A stretch of DNA of 64,000 bases. Origin: Mesorhizobium sp. CAU 1732. Its GTDB lineage: Bacteria; Pseudomonadota; Alphaproteobacteria; Rhizobiales; Rhizobiaceae. The stretch's first letter is position 1, and each line of letters begins with the position of its first letter. A program made the position numbers and the translations under genes. The notes under the pieces are model-generated. The model was not told the origin of the DNA. It worked only from the letters and a program-made list of their open reading frames with translations, and did not search any database. Shown piece by piece: positions 1-7,861 of the stretch. Location of the stretch: assembly GCF_039888675.1 (NCBI RefSeq), contig NZ_JBDQQR010000002.1:720001-784000 (forward strand), written 5' to 3'.

Positions 1-1
1 C

Positions 2-262
2 TTCTGGTTCTCGCCCGAGCGCGAGATGCTTCAGGCGCTGATCGACAAAAGCCAGCAGGACGTCGAAGGCGAGGTTCGCCTGAAACTCTACAAGGGCAAT
101 GTCATCGTCACCGGCCGCCGCTCGCCGAAGTCGCTCTACTCGGATGCACTGGTCACCTTCGAGGACGACCGCGGCGCCTACGACCAGAAGGATGCCGAAG
201 GCTTCATCCGCCTGAATGCCCTGCGCCTGCGCACGCTCGCGGCAAGGAAGCGGAACAGCTAG
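2..262 (+). CDS. argG: argininosuccinate synthase, C-terminal part
   Basis: The reading frame enters from the left edge and ends at a stop at 260-262, so only about 86 C-terminal residues are present. The visible protein contains FWFSPERE, a Gly-Glu-Val-Arg-Leu-Lys-Leu stretch, then [15 protein letters not shown] and a [24 protein letters not shown] ending, which are characteristic of the C-terminal domain of argininosuccinate synthase. The enzyme joins citrulline and aspartate with ATP in arginine synthesis in the cytoplasm. The ATP-binding N domain lies outside the window. A bidirectional terminator at 481-512 follows. Family assignment is firm; integrity of the rest of the gene cannot be judged. 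Confidence 0.9.
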   Translation, partial: FWFSPEREMLQALIDKSQQDVEGEVRLKLYKGNVIVTGRRSPKSLYSDALVTFEDDRGAYDQKDAEGFIRLNALRLRTLAARKRNS

Positions 263-455
263 AGCGTTTCGGGTTTTCGCGGAAATACCCCCTCCACCAC
301 TTCGTGGTCCCCCTCCCGTAAACGGGGGAGGGTCCAGGTTGCGGCCGTCCGCGACGCCGGATCCTCCCCCCCATTTCCATGGGGGAGGGGGACCGCCGAA
401 GGCGGTGGAGGGGGCGTTTCGCAAGCAGCGATTCCACCTCATCCAGAACCGCTTT
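261..455. repeat. rhizobial intergenic repeat with nested GC-rich palindrome
   Basis: Two layers are visible. The outer halves (about 261-284 and 427-455) match the two sides of an interspersed repeat common in rhizobial intergenic DNA (gagcgtttc... and gattccacctcatccagaac). Between them, 288-414 is a GC-rich element whose ends pair imperfectly (cccctccaccacttcgtggt against accgccgaaggcggtggagg) with inner pairs of ccctcccgt/gggggaggg type. A second copy of the same nested arrangement lies at about 5255-5455. Function is unknown; it may be transcribed as a long hairpin or be a miniature mobile element. Confidence 0.7.
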
Positions 456-480
456 AAGACTGTTACCTGCAGACAAAGAA

Positions 481-512
481 AAAGGGGGCGCCACGACAAT
501 GGCGCCCCCTTT
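481..512. terminator. bidirectional rho-independent terminator between argG and mltB-like gene
   Basis: A perfect 12-bp stem (aaagggggcgcc / ggcgccccctttt side) encloses an 8-nt loop at 493-500. T runs follow on the plus strand, and an A-rich run on the other side supplies T's for the minus strand. It sits between two convergent genes and can end both. Confidence 0.9.
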
Positions 513-558
513 TTTCAAACCCTGGGTCATCTCGCCCCGCAAGCGCGGAGCGACGGTC

Positions 559-1377
559 TCAGTTGCCGTCGATGTCGGCTGCGATGATCGCGATTGCCTG
601 CTGGTAGACGCCGGCGGCGTTCCAGCCCTGGATCGCGCCGAAATTGGCTTCGCCAGGCTGATAGCCGCGACCCGGACGCCATCCATGCGCACGCAGGAAG
701 TTGGCCGTCGACGCAAGCGCGTCCGCGCGCGACCGGATCAGGTCGATATGGCCGTCCCCGTCGCCGTCCACGCCGTACTTCACGACATTCTCCGGCAGGA
801 ACTGCGTCTGGCCGACTTCGCCATGCGCCGCGCCGATCGCGTTCGGCGACAGATCGCCGCGATCGATCAGCGTCAGTGCGCCGTAGAGCTGCCGCGTGAA
901 GAATTCCGAACGGCGGCAATCATAGGCGAGCGTCGCCACTGCCGAGATGATGTTCTGGTTTCCGAGGAAGCCGCCGAAGCCGGTCTCCATGCCCCAGATC
1001 GCGAGCAGCGGACCGGGCGGAACGCCGTAGCGTGCCTCGATATTGGCGAACAGGGACGCATGCTGCTTCTTGAGCGACTTGCCCTTGCGCGCGATCGCGG
1101 CGCCGCCGCGACGCTCCATGAACTGGTTGAGCGTCAGCTTGAAGCTCTTCTGGTTGCGGTCGGCTGAAATGGTCTTGCTCGCATAGGTCGTGCCGTCGAG
1201 AGCCGCCAGCGCGCGCTGGCCGACGCCGCGAGACGCGGCTTCCTGCCGGAACTGCGCCTTCCAGGCATTGAAGCCGCTGGCATTGTTGCCGCACGTCGCG
1301 GCCTGCGCCGCGCCGGCCGACATGCCGGCAACGAGTACGATGGCAGAGAGCAACCCGCCCCTGAACAGACTTTTCAT
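559..1377 (-). CDS. lytic murein transglycosylase (MltB/SLT_2 type)
   Basis: A 272-residue protein with an N-terminal signal peptide (positive MKSLFRGG, hydrophobic core, AAQA cleavage region near residue 27) and no lipobox. The body matches the SLT_2/MltB family: QFMERRGG, a LLAIWGMETGFG block with the likely catalytic Glu at about residue 131, then GEVGQTQFLPENVVKYGVDGDGDGHID-like sequence in which the calcium-binding-like acidic run is seen. These periplasmic enzymes cleave the glycan strand of peptidoglycan, leaving 1,6-anhydro ends. It lacks a C-terminal peptidoglycan-binding domain, so it is the short form common in rhizobia. It stands alone and converges on argG. The physiological role (growth, secretion-system assembly or recycling) cannot be read from the sequence. 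Confidence 0.88.
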   Translation of the reverse strand: MKSLFRGGLLSAIVLVAGMSAGAAQAATCGNNASGFNAWKAQFRQEAASRGVGQRALAALDGTTYASKTISADRNQKSFKLTLNQFMERRGGAAIARKGKSLKKQHASLFANIEARYGVPPGPLLAIWGMETGFGGFLGNQNIISAVATLAYDCRRSEFFTRQLYGALTLIDRGDLSPNAIGAAHGEVGQTQFLPENVVKYGVDGDGDGHIDLIRSRADALASTANFLRAHGWRPGRGYQPGEANFGAIQGWNAAGVYQQAIAIIAADIDGN

Positions 1378-1712
1378 TCAATTCTCCTCGGTAGCGAGCC
1401 GATCCCCAAAAATGGAGATTGCCAATGAACTCCGGGTTTGTCACCCGCATGACGAAACGTTGATCCCGTGCTCGGGCCCGGTATGGGCGGATAGACTTGC
1501 ATAGTCTTCGTCCGTTACCGGGACCTTACTTGGGTGCCTGTGCCTGTCGATGGTGTCGAACTTGTGATCGCCGCGCACCGTCACGGTTCTCCGGATGTCG
1601 CGCGTTACCGCCTCCGTATCAAAGCTTGAAGCCCACGGATACAGGCTTTTTGGAACCTACCTGACACTCTACCGTTCTGGTTGCCAAGGGACCGTTACGA
1701 AGGAAGAATACC
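1378..1712. other. intergenic region between divergent genes
   Basis: About 335 bp separate the divergent transglycosylase and SH3-domain genes and must carry both promoters. No operator-like palindrome, RNA structure or small gene stands out. A plausible ribosome site (gaaggaag) lies just before the ATG at 1713. Confidence 0.5.
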
Positions 1713-2390
1713 ATGAAGACGAGATTAATTCTGTCTGTCGCCGCTGGCGCTGTCATCGCCATGTCGACATCCGTATTCGCCCAGTCGATGGTCGTCGCGA
1801 CCACCGATCTGAACATCCGGTCGGGTCCGGGGCCGCAATATCCGGTCGTGGGCGCGATCACCGTCGATGGCCAGGCCACCCTGAACGGCTGCCTCGAAGG
1901 CAGCAAATGGTGCCAGGTCAGCTTCAACGGCGCCGAGGGCTGGGCCTATTCCGACTATCTGCTGGCTGACAATTCGGGCGTCGAGGTCGTCGTGACCGAG
2001 CGTCCTGCGCAGATGGAAATCCCGGTCGTGACCTATGAAGATACGGGCGACACCGCCAGGGCAGGCGGCGTTGCGGGTGCCGCGACCGGCGCGATCGCCG
2101 GTGCGATCATCGGTGGTCCGATCGGCGCCGCTGTCGGCGGCGTTGCCGGCGCGGCCGGTGGCGGCATCACGGGTTCGATCATCGAGCCGACGCCCGAGGT
2201 GCGCACTTATGTTGAGAGCAACCCGGTCGACCCGGTCTATCTCGACGGCGAAGTCGTGGTCGGCGCCAGCCTGCCCGATACGGTCGAAGTCCGGGAAATC
2301 CCGGATTACGAGTACCGCTACGTCTATGTGAACGGCCAGCAGGTGCTCGTCGAGCCCGATACGCGCCGCATCGTCTACGTCGTCCGCTAG
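1713..2390 (+). CDS. secreted SH3-domain, glycine-zipper and DUF1236 protein
   Basis: A 225-residue exported protein. Residues 1-23 form a signal peptide ending in VFAQ. Residues about 28-85 are a bacterial SH3 (SH3_3) domain (TTDLNIRSGPGPQYPVVG, then WCQVSFNGAEGWAYSDYL). Residues about 115-155 are a glycine-zipper stretch with AG/GA repeats (GAIAGAIIGGPIGAAVGG), likely to insert into or associate with membrane. The tail (about 165-225) is DUF1236, ending YRYVYVNGQQVLVEP..RRIVYVVR. Such proteins are common in rhizobial cell envelopes, and the SH3 part may bind peptidoglycan. The exact role is unknown. A strong terminator at 2415-2444 follows. Confidence 0.85.
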   Translation: MKTRLILSVAAGAVIAMSTSVFAQSMVVATTDLNIRSGPGPQYPVVGAITVDGQATLNGCLEGSKWCQVSFNGAEGWAYSDYLLADNSGVEVVVTERPAQMEIPVVTYEDTGDTARAGGVAGAATGAIAGAIIGGPIGAAVGGVAGAAGGGITGSIIEPTPEVRTYVESNPVDPVYLDGEVVVGASLPDTVEVREIPDYEYRYVYVNGQQVLVEPDTRRIVYVVR

Positions 2391-2414
2391 TTCCCTCAGC
2401 CTGACGGACGACGC

Positions 2415-2444
2415 GAAGCCGCCGGTCGCAAGACCGGCGGCTTC
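2415..2444 (+). terminator. rho-independent terminator after DUF1236 gene
   Basis: A perfect 13-bp stem (gaagccgccggtc / gaccggcggcttc) with a GCAA loop, followed by aaccttttcc. It separates the envelope gene from ffh. The remaining sequence to 2693 holds the ffh promoter region; no SRP RNA gene was recognised there. Confidence 0.85.
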
Positions 2445-2693
2445 AACCTTTTCCAGGCGCGCAAACCTTGACTCCCGCGCCGATTTCCTGTCTAGAGCCC
2501 ACGAATTCAGCGACGAGTGAAAACTCCGAGCCGCCGACCTGGACGCTTCTTCCCTGGCGAAGATGTCGATCCCGGAGGTCAACACCCGGCAGCGCGATGC
2601 GCCCCCGGGTGCTTTTCGGCTTTGGGTTTGGCTTCGACGCCTTGAGGCACTACCTCTCCGGCGACAGGATTTGGCGGAGAGAGGGAAAAGCGG

Positions 2694-4268
2694 ATGTTTG
2701 AGAGCCTACAGGAAAGACTCGGTTCGATACTGAACGGCCTGACCGGCCGTGGCGCGCTGTCGGATGCCGACGTCTCGGCCGCGCTGCGCGAGGTTCGCCG
2801 TGCGCTGATCGAGGCCGACGTCGCGCTTGAGGTCGTGCGCTCCTTCGTCGACCGCGTCCGTGAGAAGGCCGTCGGCGCCGAGGTTCTGAAGTCGATCAAG
2901 CCCGGCCAGATGGTCGTCAAGATCGTCCATGACGAACTGGTCGAGATGCTCGGCTCGGAAGGCGAGACGATCGACCTGAACGCGCCCGCGCCGGTCGTCA
3001 TCATGATGGTCGGCCTCCAGGGCTCGGGCAAGACCACCACCACGGGCAAGATCGCCAAGCGCCTCACCGACCGCCGGGGCAAGAAGGTCCTGATGGCGTC
3101 GCTCGACACGCGCCGTCCGGCCGCGCAGGAGCAGCTTCGCCAGATCGGCGAGCAGGTGAACGTCGCCACGCTTCCGGTCGTAGCAAACCAGTCGCCGGTC
3201 GACATCGCCCGCCGCGCGGTGCAGGCCGCCAAGCTCGGCGGCCACGACGTCGTCATCCTCGACACCGCCGGCCGCACCCATATCGACGAGCCGCTGATGG
3301 TGGAGATGGCGGAGATCCGCAAGGTCTCCAATCCCCACGAAATCCTGCTCGTCGCCGATTCGCTGACCGGTCAGGACGCCGTCAATCTGGCGCGGTCCTT
3401 CGACGAGCGCGTCGGCGTCACCGGCCTCGTGCTGACCCGCATGGACGGCGACGGCCGCGGCGGTGCGGCCCTGTCCATGCGCGCCGTCACCGGCAAGCCG
3501 GTCAAGCTGATCGGCACCGGCGAGAAGATGGATGCGCTGGAGGAGTTCCATCCCAAGCGCATCGCCGACCGCATCCTCGGCATGGGCGACATCGTCAGCC
3601 TGGTCGAGAAGGCCGCCGAAACCATCGACGCGGAAAAGGCCGCGGCGATGGCGAAGAAGATGCAGTCGGGCAAGTTCGACCTGAACGACCTCGCCGACCA
3701 GCTTCGCCAGATGCAGAACATGGGCGGCATGGGCGGCATCATGGGCATGATGCCCGGCATGGGCAAGATGAAGGACCAGATCGCCGCTGCCGGCCTCGAC
3801 GACAAGATGTTCGGCCGCCAGATCGCCATCATCCAGTCGATGACCAAGGCCGAGCGCGCCAATCCCGATTTGCTCAAGCACTCGCGCAAGAAGCGCATCG
3901 CCGCCGGCTCCGGCACCGACGCCGCCCAGATCAACAAGCTCCTGAAGATGCACCGCCAGATGGCGGACATGATGAAGGCGATGGGCGGCAAGGGCAAAGG
4001 CGGCGGCATGATGCGCGCGGCCATGGGCGGCCTCGCCTCCAAGATGGGTCTCGGCGGTCTCGGCGGCGGAATGATGCCCGGCATGGGTGGCGGCATGCCC
4101 GACCTGTCGAAGATGGACCCCAAGCAGCTCGAAGCGCTGCAGAAGCAGGCACAGGCAGCCGGCCTCGGCGGCGGGCTTCCCAAGGGCCTTCCAGGCGGAG
4201 GCGGGCTTCCGGGCCTGCCCGGCGGCCTCAATTTGCCCGGCCTGCCCGGTGGACCGAAGCGGAAATGA
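2694..4268 (+). CDS. ffh: signal recognition particle GTPase Ffh (SRP54)
   Basis: A 524-residue SRP54 homolog. The N domain (1-90) is followed by the GTPase G domain with P-loop GLQGSGKTTTTGK at about 107, DTRRPAA (G2-like), DTAGRTH (G3, about 190), TRMDGDGRGG (G4 region, about 248) and the closing GTGEK. The C-terminal M domain (about 300-524) is Met- and Gly-rich (MGGMGGIMGMMPGMG, then GGGMMPGMGGGMP), forming the signal-peptide groove and 4.5S RNA-binding surface. With FtsY (at 55629) it targets nascent inner-membrane proteins to SecYEG. Length is longer than the roughly 450 residues of E. coli because of the Gly/Met/Pro-rich tail, as in other rhizobia. It begins the conserved ffh - chorismate mutase - rpsP run. 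Confidence 0.97.
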   Translation: MFESLQERLGSILNGLTGRGALSDADVSAALREVRRALIEADVALEVVRSFVDRVREKAVGAEVLKSIKPGQMVVKIVHDELVEMLGSEGETIDLNAPAPVVIMMVGLQGSGKTTTTGKIAKRLTDRRGKKVLMASLDTRRPAAQEQLRQIGEQVNVATLPVVANQSPVDIARRAVQAAKLGGHDVVILDTAGRTHIDEPLMVEMAEIRKVSNPHEILLVADSLTGQDAVNLARSFDERVGVTGLVLTRMDGDGRGGAALSMRAVTGKPVKLIGTGEKMDALEEFHPKRIADRILGMGDIVSLVEKAAETIDAEKAAAMAKKMQSGKFDLNDLADQLRQMQNMGGMGGIMGMMPGMGKMKDQIAAAGLDDKMFGRQIAIIQSMTKAERANPDLLKHSRKKRIAAGSGTDAAQINKLLKMHRQMADMMKAMGGKGKGGGMMRAAMGGLASKMGLGGLGGGMMPGMGGGMPDLSKMDPKQLEALQKQAQAAGLGGGLPKGLPGGGGLPGLPGGLNLPGLPGGPKRK

Positions 4269-4285
4269 CGGGGGAGACGCAGACA

Positions 4286-4600
4286 ATGACGCAGACCAGG
4301 GACGAGGCGCGCGCGCAGCTTGCCGACTACCGCGCCTCGATCGACAACATCGACGCAGCCCTGATCCACATGCTGGCCGAGCGCTTCCGCTGCACCAAGG
4401 CGGTGGGCGTGCTCAAGGCCAAACACGGACTGCCGCCCGCCGATCCCTCGCGCGAGCAGCATCAGATTGCGCGGCTGAGGCAACTCGCCAAGGACGCCAA
4501 TCTCGACCCCGATTTCGCGGAGAAGTTTTTGAACTTCATCATCCGCGAGGTCATCCGCCATCACGAGGCGATCGCCTCGGAAACGGCAGCGAATTCCTGA
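4286..4600 (+). CDS. chorismate mutase, AroQ type
   Basis: A 104-residue all-helical AroQ chorismate mutase, converting chorismate to prephenate for Phe/Tyr synthesis. Family signs are the start RASIDNIDAALIHMLAERF, KAVGVLKAKHGLPPADPSRE and the ending FLNFIIREVIRHHEAI. Two in-frame ATGs exist. The one at 4265 overlaps the ffh stop but has no ribosome site of its own; the one at 4286 has ggggag about 9 nt upstream and is preferred. Its place between ffh and rpsP is conserved in rhizobia, so co-transcription with ffh is likely. Confidence 0.9.
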   Translation: MTQTRDEARAQLADYRASIDNIDAALIHMLAERFRCTKAVGVLKAKHGLPPADPSREQHQIARLRQLAKDANLDPDFAEKFLNFIIREVIRHHEAIASETAANS

Positions 4601-4649
4601 ACACAACGATCACCGGACCTGAACAGGCCGAAACCTTTAGGAGAATGAC

Positions 4650-5081
4650 ATGGCACTGAAAATTCGTCTGGCCCGCGCTGGCTCCAAGAAGCGCCCTTAC
4701 TACCACGTCGTCATCGCCGACGTCCGCTCGCCGCGCGACGGCCGCTTCATCGAGCAGGTCGGCGCATGGAACCCGATGCTGCCCAAGGACGGCGATCGCG
4801 TGACGCTCGACGAAGAGCGCATCAAGCATTGGCTCGACAACGGCGCGCTGCCGACCGACCGCGTCGCCCGCTTCCTCGACCAGGCCGGCCTGACCAAGCG
4901 TGAAGCCCGCTCGAACCCGAAGAAGGCCGAGCCGGGCAAGAAGGCCCAGGAGCGCGTCGCACTCGCCAAGAAGGCCGAGGACGATGCAGCCGCCAAGAAG
5001 GCCGCCGACGAAGCCGCAGCAGCAGAAGCCGCCGCCGCTCCGAAGGAAGAAGAGGCTCCCGCCGAGGAAGCCGCTTCCTGA
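4650..5081 (+). CDS. rpsP: 30S ribosomal protein S16
   Basis: A 143-residue S16 protein. Residues 1-80 are the conserved body: [37 protein letters not shown], then [18 protein letters not shown]. From about residue 90 a low-complexity Ala/Lys/Glu tail ([19 protein letters not shown]) extends it beyond the usual 80-90 residues; such tails are frequent in rhizobial S16. S16 helps assemble the 30S head/body junction. A good ribosome site (ggag) lies 7 nt before the ATG. A terminator follows at 5203-5228, and rimM, which normally follows rpsP, is absent. Confidence 0.97.
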   Translation: MALKIRLARAGSKKRPYYHVVIADVRSPRDGRFIEQVGAWNPMLPKDGDRVTLDEERIKHWLDNGALPTDRVARFLDQAGLTKREARSNPKKAEPGKKAQERVALAKKAEDDAAAKKAADEAAAAEAAAAPKEEEAPAEEAAS

Positions 5082-5085
5082 TCCA

Positions 5086-5134
5086 ATGCATGTCGCCCGA
5101 AAGTGGGCACCGGTTTCGGGAAAACGACATGCAT
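5086..5134. repeat. rhizobial atgcatgtcg...cgacatgcat interspersed repeat
   Basis: A 49-bp palindromic unit: atgcatgtcg at one end, cgacatgcat at the other, and an inner pair cccgaaagtgggcaccggtttcggg. This family of short intergenic palindromes is widely scattered in Rhizobiales genomes. Function is unknown. Confidence 0.75.
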
Positions 5135-5202
5135 GAAACAAGGACTTGAAGCGCAGCAAGCGAATCTGAAAGATCGCGACGGGCTTCAGGCTCGAAACTG
5201 CG

Positions 5203-5228
5203 AAATGGCGGGCTTCGGCCCGCCATTT
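5203..5228 (+). terminator. rho-independent terminator after rpsP
   Basis: An 11-bp perfect stem (aaatggcgggc / gcccgccattt) around a TTCG tetraloop, followed by T/C bases. It ends the ffh - chorismate mutase - rpsP transcript. Confidence 0.85.
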
Positions 5229-5254
5229 TCATGTGCGGACGAGAAACTGGTCGG

Positions 5255-5455
5255 CATTCAGCGCGCGAGGGCGGTTCCGAATGAAGTGGAATCGCCTTGC
5301 GCAAAACACCCCCCGTCCCTTCGGACCACCTCCCCCGTAAACGGATGAGGATCCAGGTCGAGGACGGCCGCAACGTGGATCCTCCCCCATTTTCATGGGG
5401 GAGGGGGACCGCCGAAGGCGGTGGAGGGGGCGTTTCGGTGAAAACCTGAAATGGT
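5255..5455. repeat. second copy of nested GC-rich repeat
   Basis: The core 5309-5435 is closely related to 288-414 (tcctcccccattttcatgggggaggggg followed by accgccgaaggcggtggaggggg). It is flanked by ggttccgaatgaagtggaatcgcc and gcgtttcggtgaaaacc, pieces of the same outer repeat seen at 261-455. It separates rpsP from the convergent transporter gene. Confidence 0.7.
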
Positions 5456-5466
5456 CCAGGGCAGCG

Positions 5467-6360
5467 TCAGGCGGCCCTCGGCGCATCCTGACCGGCTGCG
5501 CCCTGCCCCCGGTTCAGTCTCCATACGAACACACCGACGACGACATAGGCGATCACGCCATAGGCTGCCGGCGGTATCGCCATTTCCGGATTGTTCAGCA
5601 TGTGCTCGCTCATCGCCAGTGCGATGACGAGGGCGGCATTGTGCAGGCTGATCGACATCGACAGTGCGACGGCCTGACCCCGCTCGATCCTGAGCATGCG
5701 GGGCACCCAGTAACCGACCGCGACGCTCGTCAGGCTGAAAGCAAGCGCGAGCGCACCGACCGTAAGCCCCCATGTCGCCAGCAGCCGCCATTGCCCGACC
5801 AGGGCGATCAGCACCACGACGACGAGGAAAAGCGTCGCCAGCAGCTTGACCGGCCTGTTGAGCCGCTCCGCGAAGGCGGGATAGCGCTTGTGGATGTAAA
5901 TGCCGATCAGGGCGGGCACGATCGCGATGGCGAAGATCTGAAGCACCTGACGAAGCTCGAGCCGGACCGCGCCATCCTGGCCGTAAAACGCCAGCAGCGA
6001 CAGATTGGCGATGATGGGCAGGGTCACGATCGAGAGCAGCGACGTGACGGCCGCAAGCGAGATGCTGAGTGCGACATCGCCGCGCGCCAGATGCGTATAG
6101 AGCGCAGCCGACGTCCCGCCGGGGCTCGCGGCAAGCAGCATCATCCCGACGCAGATGGCCGGCGGCAGGTTGGAGAGCGACACGAGGACGAAACACAAAA
6201 CCGGCAGAAGAAGGATCTGGCAAAAAAGCCCCACAAGCACAGGCCATGGCCGCGCGAGCACACGCACGAAGTCCGAGAGCCTGAGCGAAAGCCCAAGCCC
6301 CAGCATGATGATGCAAAGCGCCGCCGGCAGCCCGATGCTCAACGCCATACTGGATTGCAT
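5467..6360 (-). CDS. bile acid:sodium symporter family (BASS/SBF) transporter
   Basis: A 297-residue integral membrane protein with about nine to ten hydrophobic helices. Family signs are LPAALCIIMLGLGLSL at the start, LLAASPGGTSAALYTHLARGD (the conserved PGG...N/S-type motif of the SBF fold) and MSISLHNAALVIALAM in the second half. BASS proteins import organic anions or small acids with sodium; the substrate here is unknown. The start at 6360 is chosen because gggggacggc lies just before that ATG; an upstream in-frame ATG at 6384 has no such site. It converges on rpsP across a repeat region and has no operon partner. Confidence 0.85.
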   Translation of the reverse strand: MQSSMALSIGLPAALCIIMLGLGLSLRLSDFVRVLARPWPVLVGLFCQILLLPVLCFVLVSLSNLPPAICVGMMLLAASPGGTSAALYTHLARGDVALSISLAAVTSLLSIVTLPIIANLSLLAFYGQDGAVRLELRQVLQIFAIAIVPALIGIYIHKRYPAFAERLNRPVKLLATLFLVVVVLIALVGQWRLLATWGLTVGALALAFSLTSVAVGYWVPRMLRIERGQAVALSMSISLHNAALVIALAMSEHMLNNPEMAIPPAAYGVIAYVVVGVFVWRLNRGQGAAGQDAPRAA

Positions 6361-6496
6361 ATGCCGTCCCCCGTGAAGAAGCACATGCTAATATGAAGGT
6401 GTTACGAGAGATTGAAGGGGAGCTTTGTGACGTTGGAAGGACGCCAATCTAAAACCTGAAATCTGCCGCCTCTCTTGGTCCTCGGTCGTTCAACGT

Positions 6497-6757
6497 GTGG
6501 TGTGTGCCAAGCCCGAGGATCGTGCGCGAACCTCAACCGTTGAACATCAGCTTTCGACCCCGTTTCTGCCATTGGCGCCGCCATCGCTCTGTCCCAAAAG
6601 CAGCCGTTGGCGGCTCAACGATTTCCTTCAGGCTTTGGCGCGCTCACCAAGCGGTACACGAATAGCTCAGGAGCGTCTTGCGCGAACGCCTGAGCAACTT
6701 ACTGCCTATGCTGCTCGTACTGGCTTGGGGCCCTTCCAAGGATTCATCATTCCATAA
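6497..6757 (+). CDS. possible small hypothetical ORF (86 aa)
   Basis: The 418-bp gap between the transporter and the AraC gene contains one open frame. Its second half (RLNDFLQALARSPSGTRIAQ onward, then LTAYAARTGLGPFQGFIIP) has protein-like composition, while the first half looks random. No ribosome site is clear. It may be the remnant of a longer gene or a short real peptide that starts internally. No family is recognised with confidence; a loose resemblance to Nif11-type leader domains is noted but not relied on. Confidence 0.3.
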   Translation: MVCAKPEDRARTSTVEHQLSTPFLPLAPPSLCPKSSRWRLNDFLQALARSPSGTRIAQERLARTPEQLTAYAARTGLGPFQGFIIP

Positions 6758-6778
6758 GTTTCTGCTTGATAGGTCACA

Positions 6779-7789
6779 TTATTTTAGATGTCCGGGCAAT
6801 GCCGAGCCGTCTCTGACAAACTGAATGGCCACTGCGGCACTTTCAGCATTTGCTGATCGATAGTGGCTTGGAGGCACCCCCATCACCCGTTTGAAGGCCC
6901 GACTGAAGGAAGCCTCAGACTCATATCCAAGGCGTTGTGATACAACGGAAATTCGCGCGTTGTCGCGAACGATCCAGTATCGGGCCTGATGCATACGAAC
7001 CTGTGCGATATACTGGGCTGGTGTTTCGCCAACCACGTTGGAAAACTTGGCGGCAAAACCTGATCGCGATACGCCGATGAGATCAGTAAGCTTCTCGACG
7101 GTCCAATCATACTCTGTGTGGGAGTGAATAGCAGCTAACGCGCGTCCGATCTGCGGATGGCGAACCGCTGCGATCCATCCACTGGCACCGGCGCATCCGT
7201 ATTCCACCCAGGAGCGGATGATCTGCGCCGCAAGGACGTCCGCGAGCCGCGCCACAATCCCACAAGCACCGACCCGGTTCGCCGCCATCTCGCAAGCCAT
7301 TGCATCAAGCAGTTGAAGCGTGGCGGGTTCGTGACGCATGAGTTCCTTGGCTTGCATGACTTCCGGCATCATCCCGAGCAGTGGATGCAGGCTGTCCAGA
7401 TTGAAGCGCATGGACCCATAGAACAACAGGCAGTTGCTGCCGGTCGCCATAGCGCTCGGATCGTAGACATCTTCGCCGAGAGGTCGACACTGCCATTGGG
7501 GAAAAGGTTGCCGTATGGCATCTGGCTCACTGGCAAGTGCGTGGGCTCCTCCGCGCGGCAGCAAAACGGCATCGCCGGCTAATAGCTCCAACCATTCTCC
7601 CCCCGGCGTCAGGAGCCAGCAGGCTCTGCCTCCGACGAAATGGAAATATGCGTGCGGCTTTTGCGGAAAAGAGAACGCCCAGGAGCCGTCAAGATGACGC
7701 CGCCCATACTCGATGCCGTCGAGCCGTAAACTTTGCAGCATGCCGGTGAGATGATCAATTGGCCGCGGATTGGACGAATTGCTAAGCAT
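6779..7789 (-). CDS. AraC-family regulator with N-terminal cupin_6 domain
   Basis: About 336 residues from the preferred start MLSNSSNPRP at 7789; an upstream in-frame ATG at 7849 would run into the divergent gene's control region. The N-terminal half is a cupin_6/AraC_binding_2 type sensor (FHFVGGRACWLLTPGG, AGDAVLLPRGGAHALAS). The C-terminal 100 residues are a double helix-turn-helix AraC domain (LTDLIGVSRSGFAAKF and SVVSQRLGYESEASFSRAFKR, then GVPPSHYR). Regulators of this build usually sit opposite an exporter gene they control. Here the neighbour, 72 bp away and divergent, is an MFS exporter, so control of that gene and of its own is likely. The effector is unknown. Confidence 0.88.
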   Translation of the reverse strand: MLSNSSNPRPIDHLTGMLQSLRLDGIEYGRRHLDGSWAFSFPQKPHAYFHFVGGRACWLLTPGGEWLELLAGDAVLLPRGGAHALASEPDAIRQPFPQWQCRPLGEDVYDPSAMATGSNCLLFYGSMRFNLDSLHPLLGMMPEVMQAKELMRHEPATLQLLDAMACEMAANRVGACGIVARLADVLAAQIIRSWVEYGCAGASGWIAAVRHPQIGRALAAIHSHTEYDWTVEKLTDLIGVSRSGFAAKFSNVVGETPAQYIAQVRMHQARYWIVRDNARISVVSQRLGYESEASFSRAFKRVMGVPPSHYRSANAESAAVAIQFVRDGSALPGHLK

Positions 7790-7861
7790 ATCAGATTCTA
7801 TAACATGGAAACGCCAATTCGTCCACGGTACGACTCTGGGAAACCACACCGGAGCCTGCCT
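7790..7861. promoter_or_regulatory. shared divergent promoter region of araC-like and MFS genes
   Basis: Only 72 bp lie between the two divergent starts, so both promoters and any AraC-type operator must be here or reach into the genes. The stretch is A/T-richer than its surroundings (cagattctataacatgg), but no clear direct repeat or palindrome can be assigned. Confidence 0.45.

Noticed and set aside
2445..2693. 4.5S SRP RNA gene next to ffh
   Set aside because: The conserved ggtc...ggaagcagcc-type core of SRP RNA is not present.
2706..4286. Long minus-strand open frame (526 codons) opposite ffh
   Set aside because: It is His/Leu/Ala-rich, has no domain and mirrors the GC-rich codon pattern of ffh; it is an antisense shadow.
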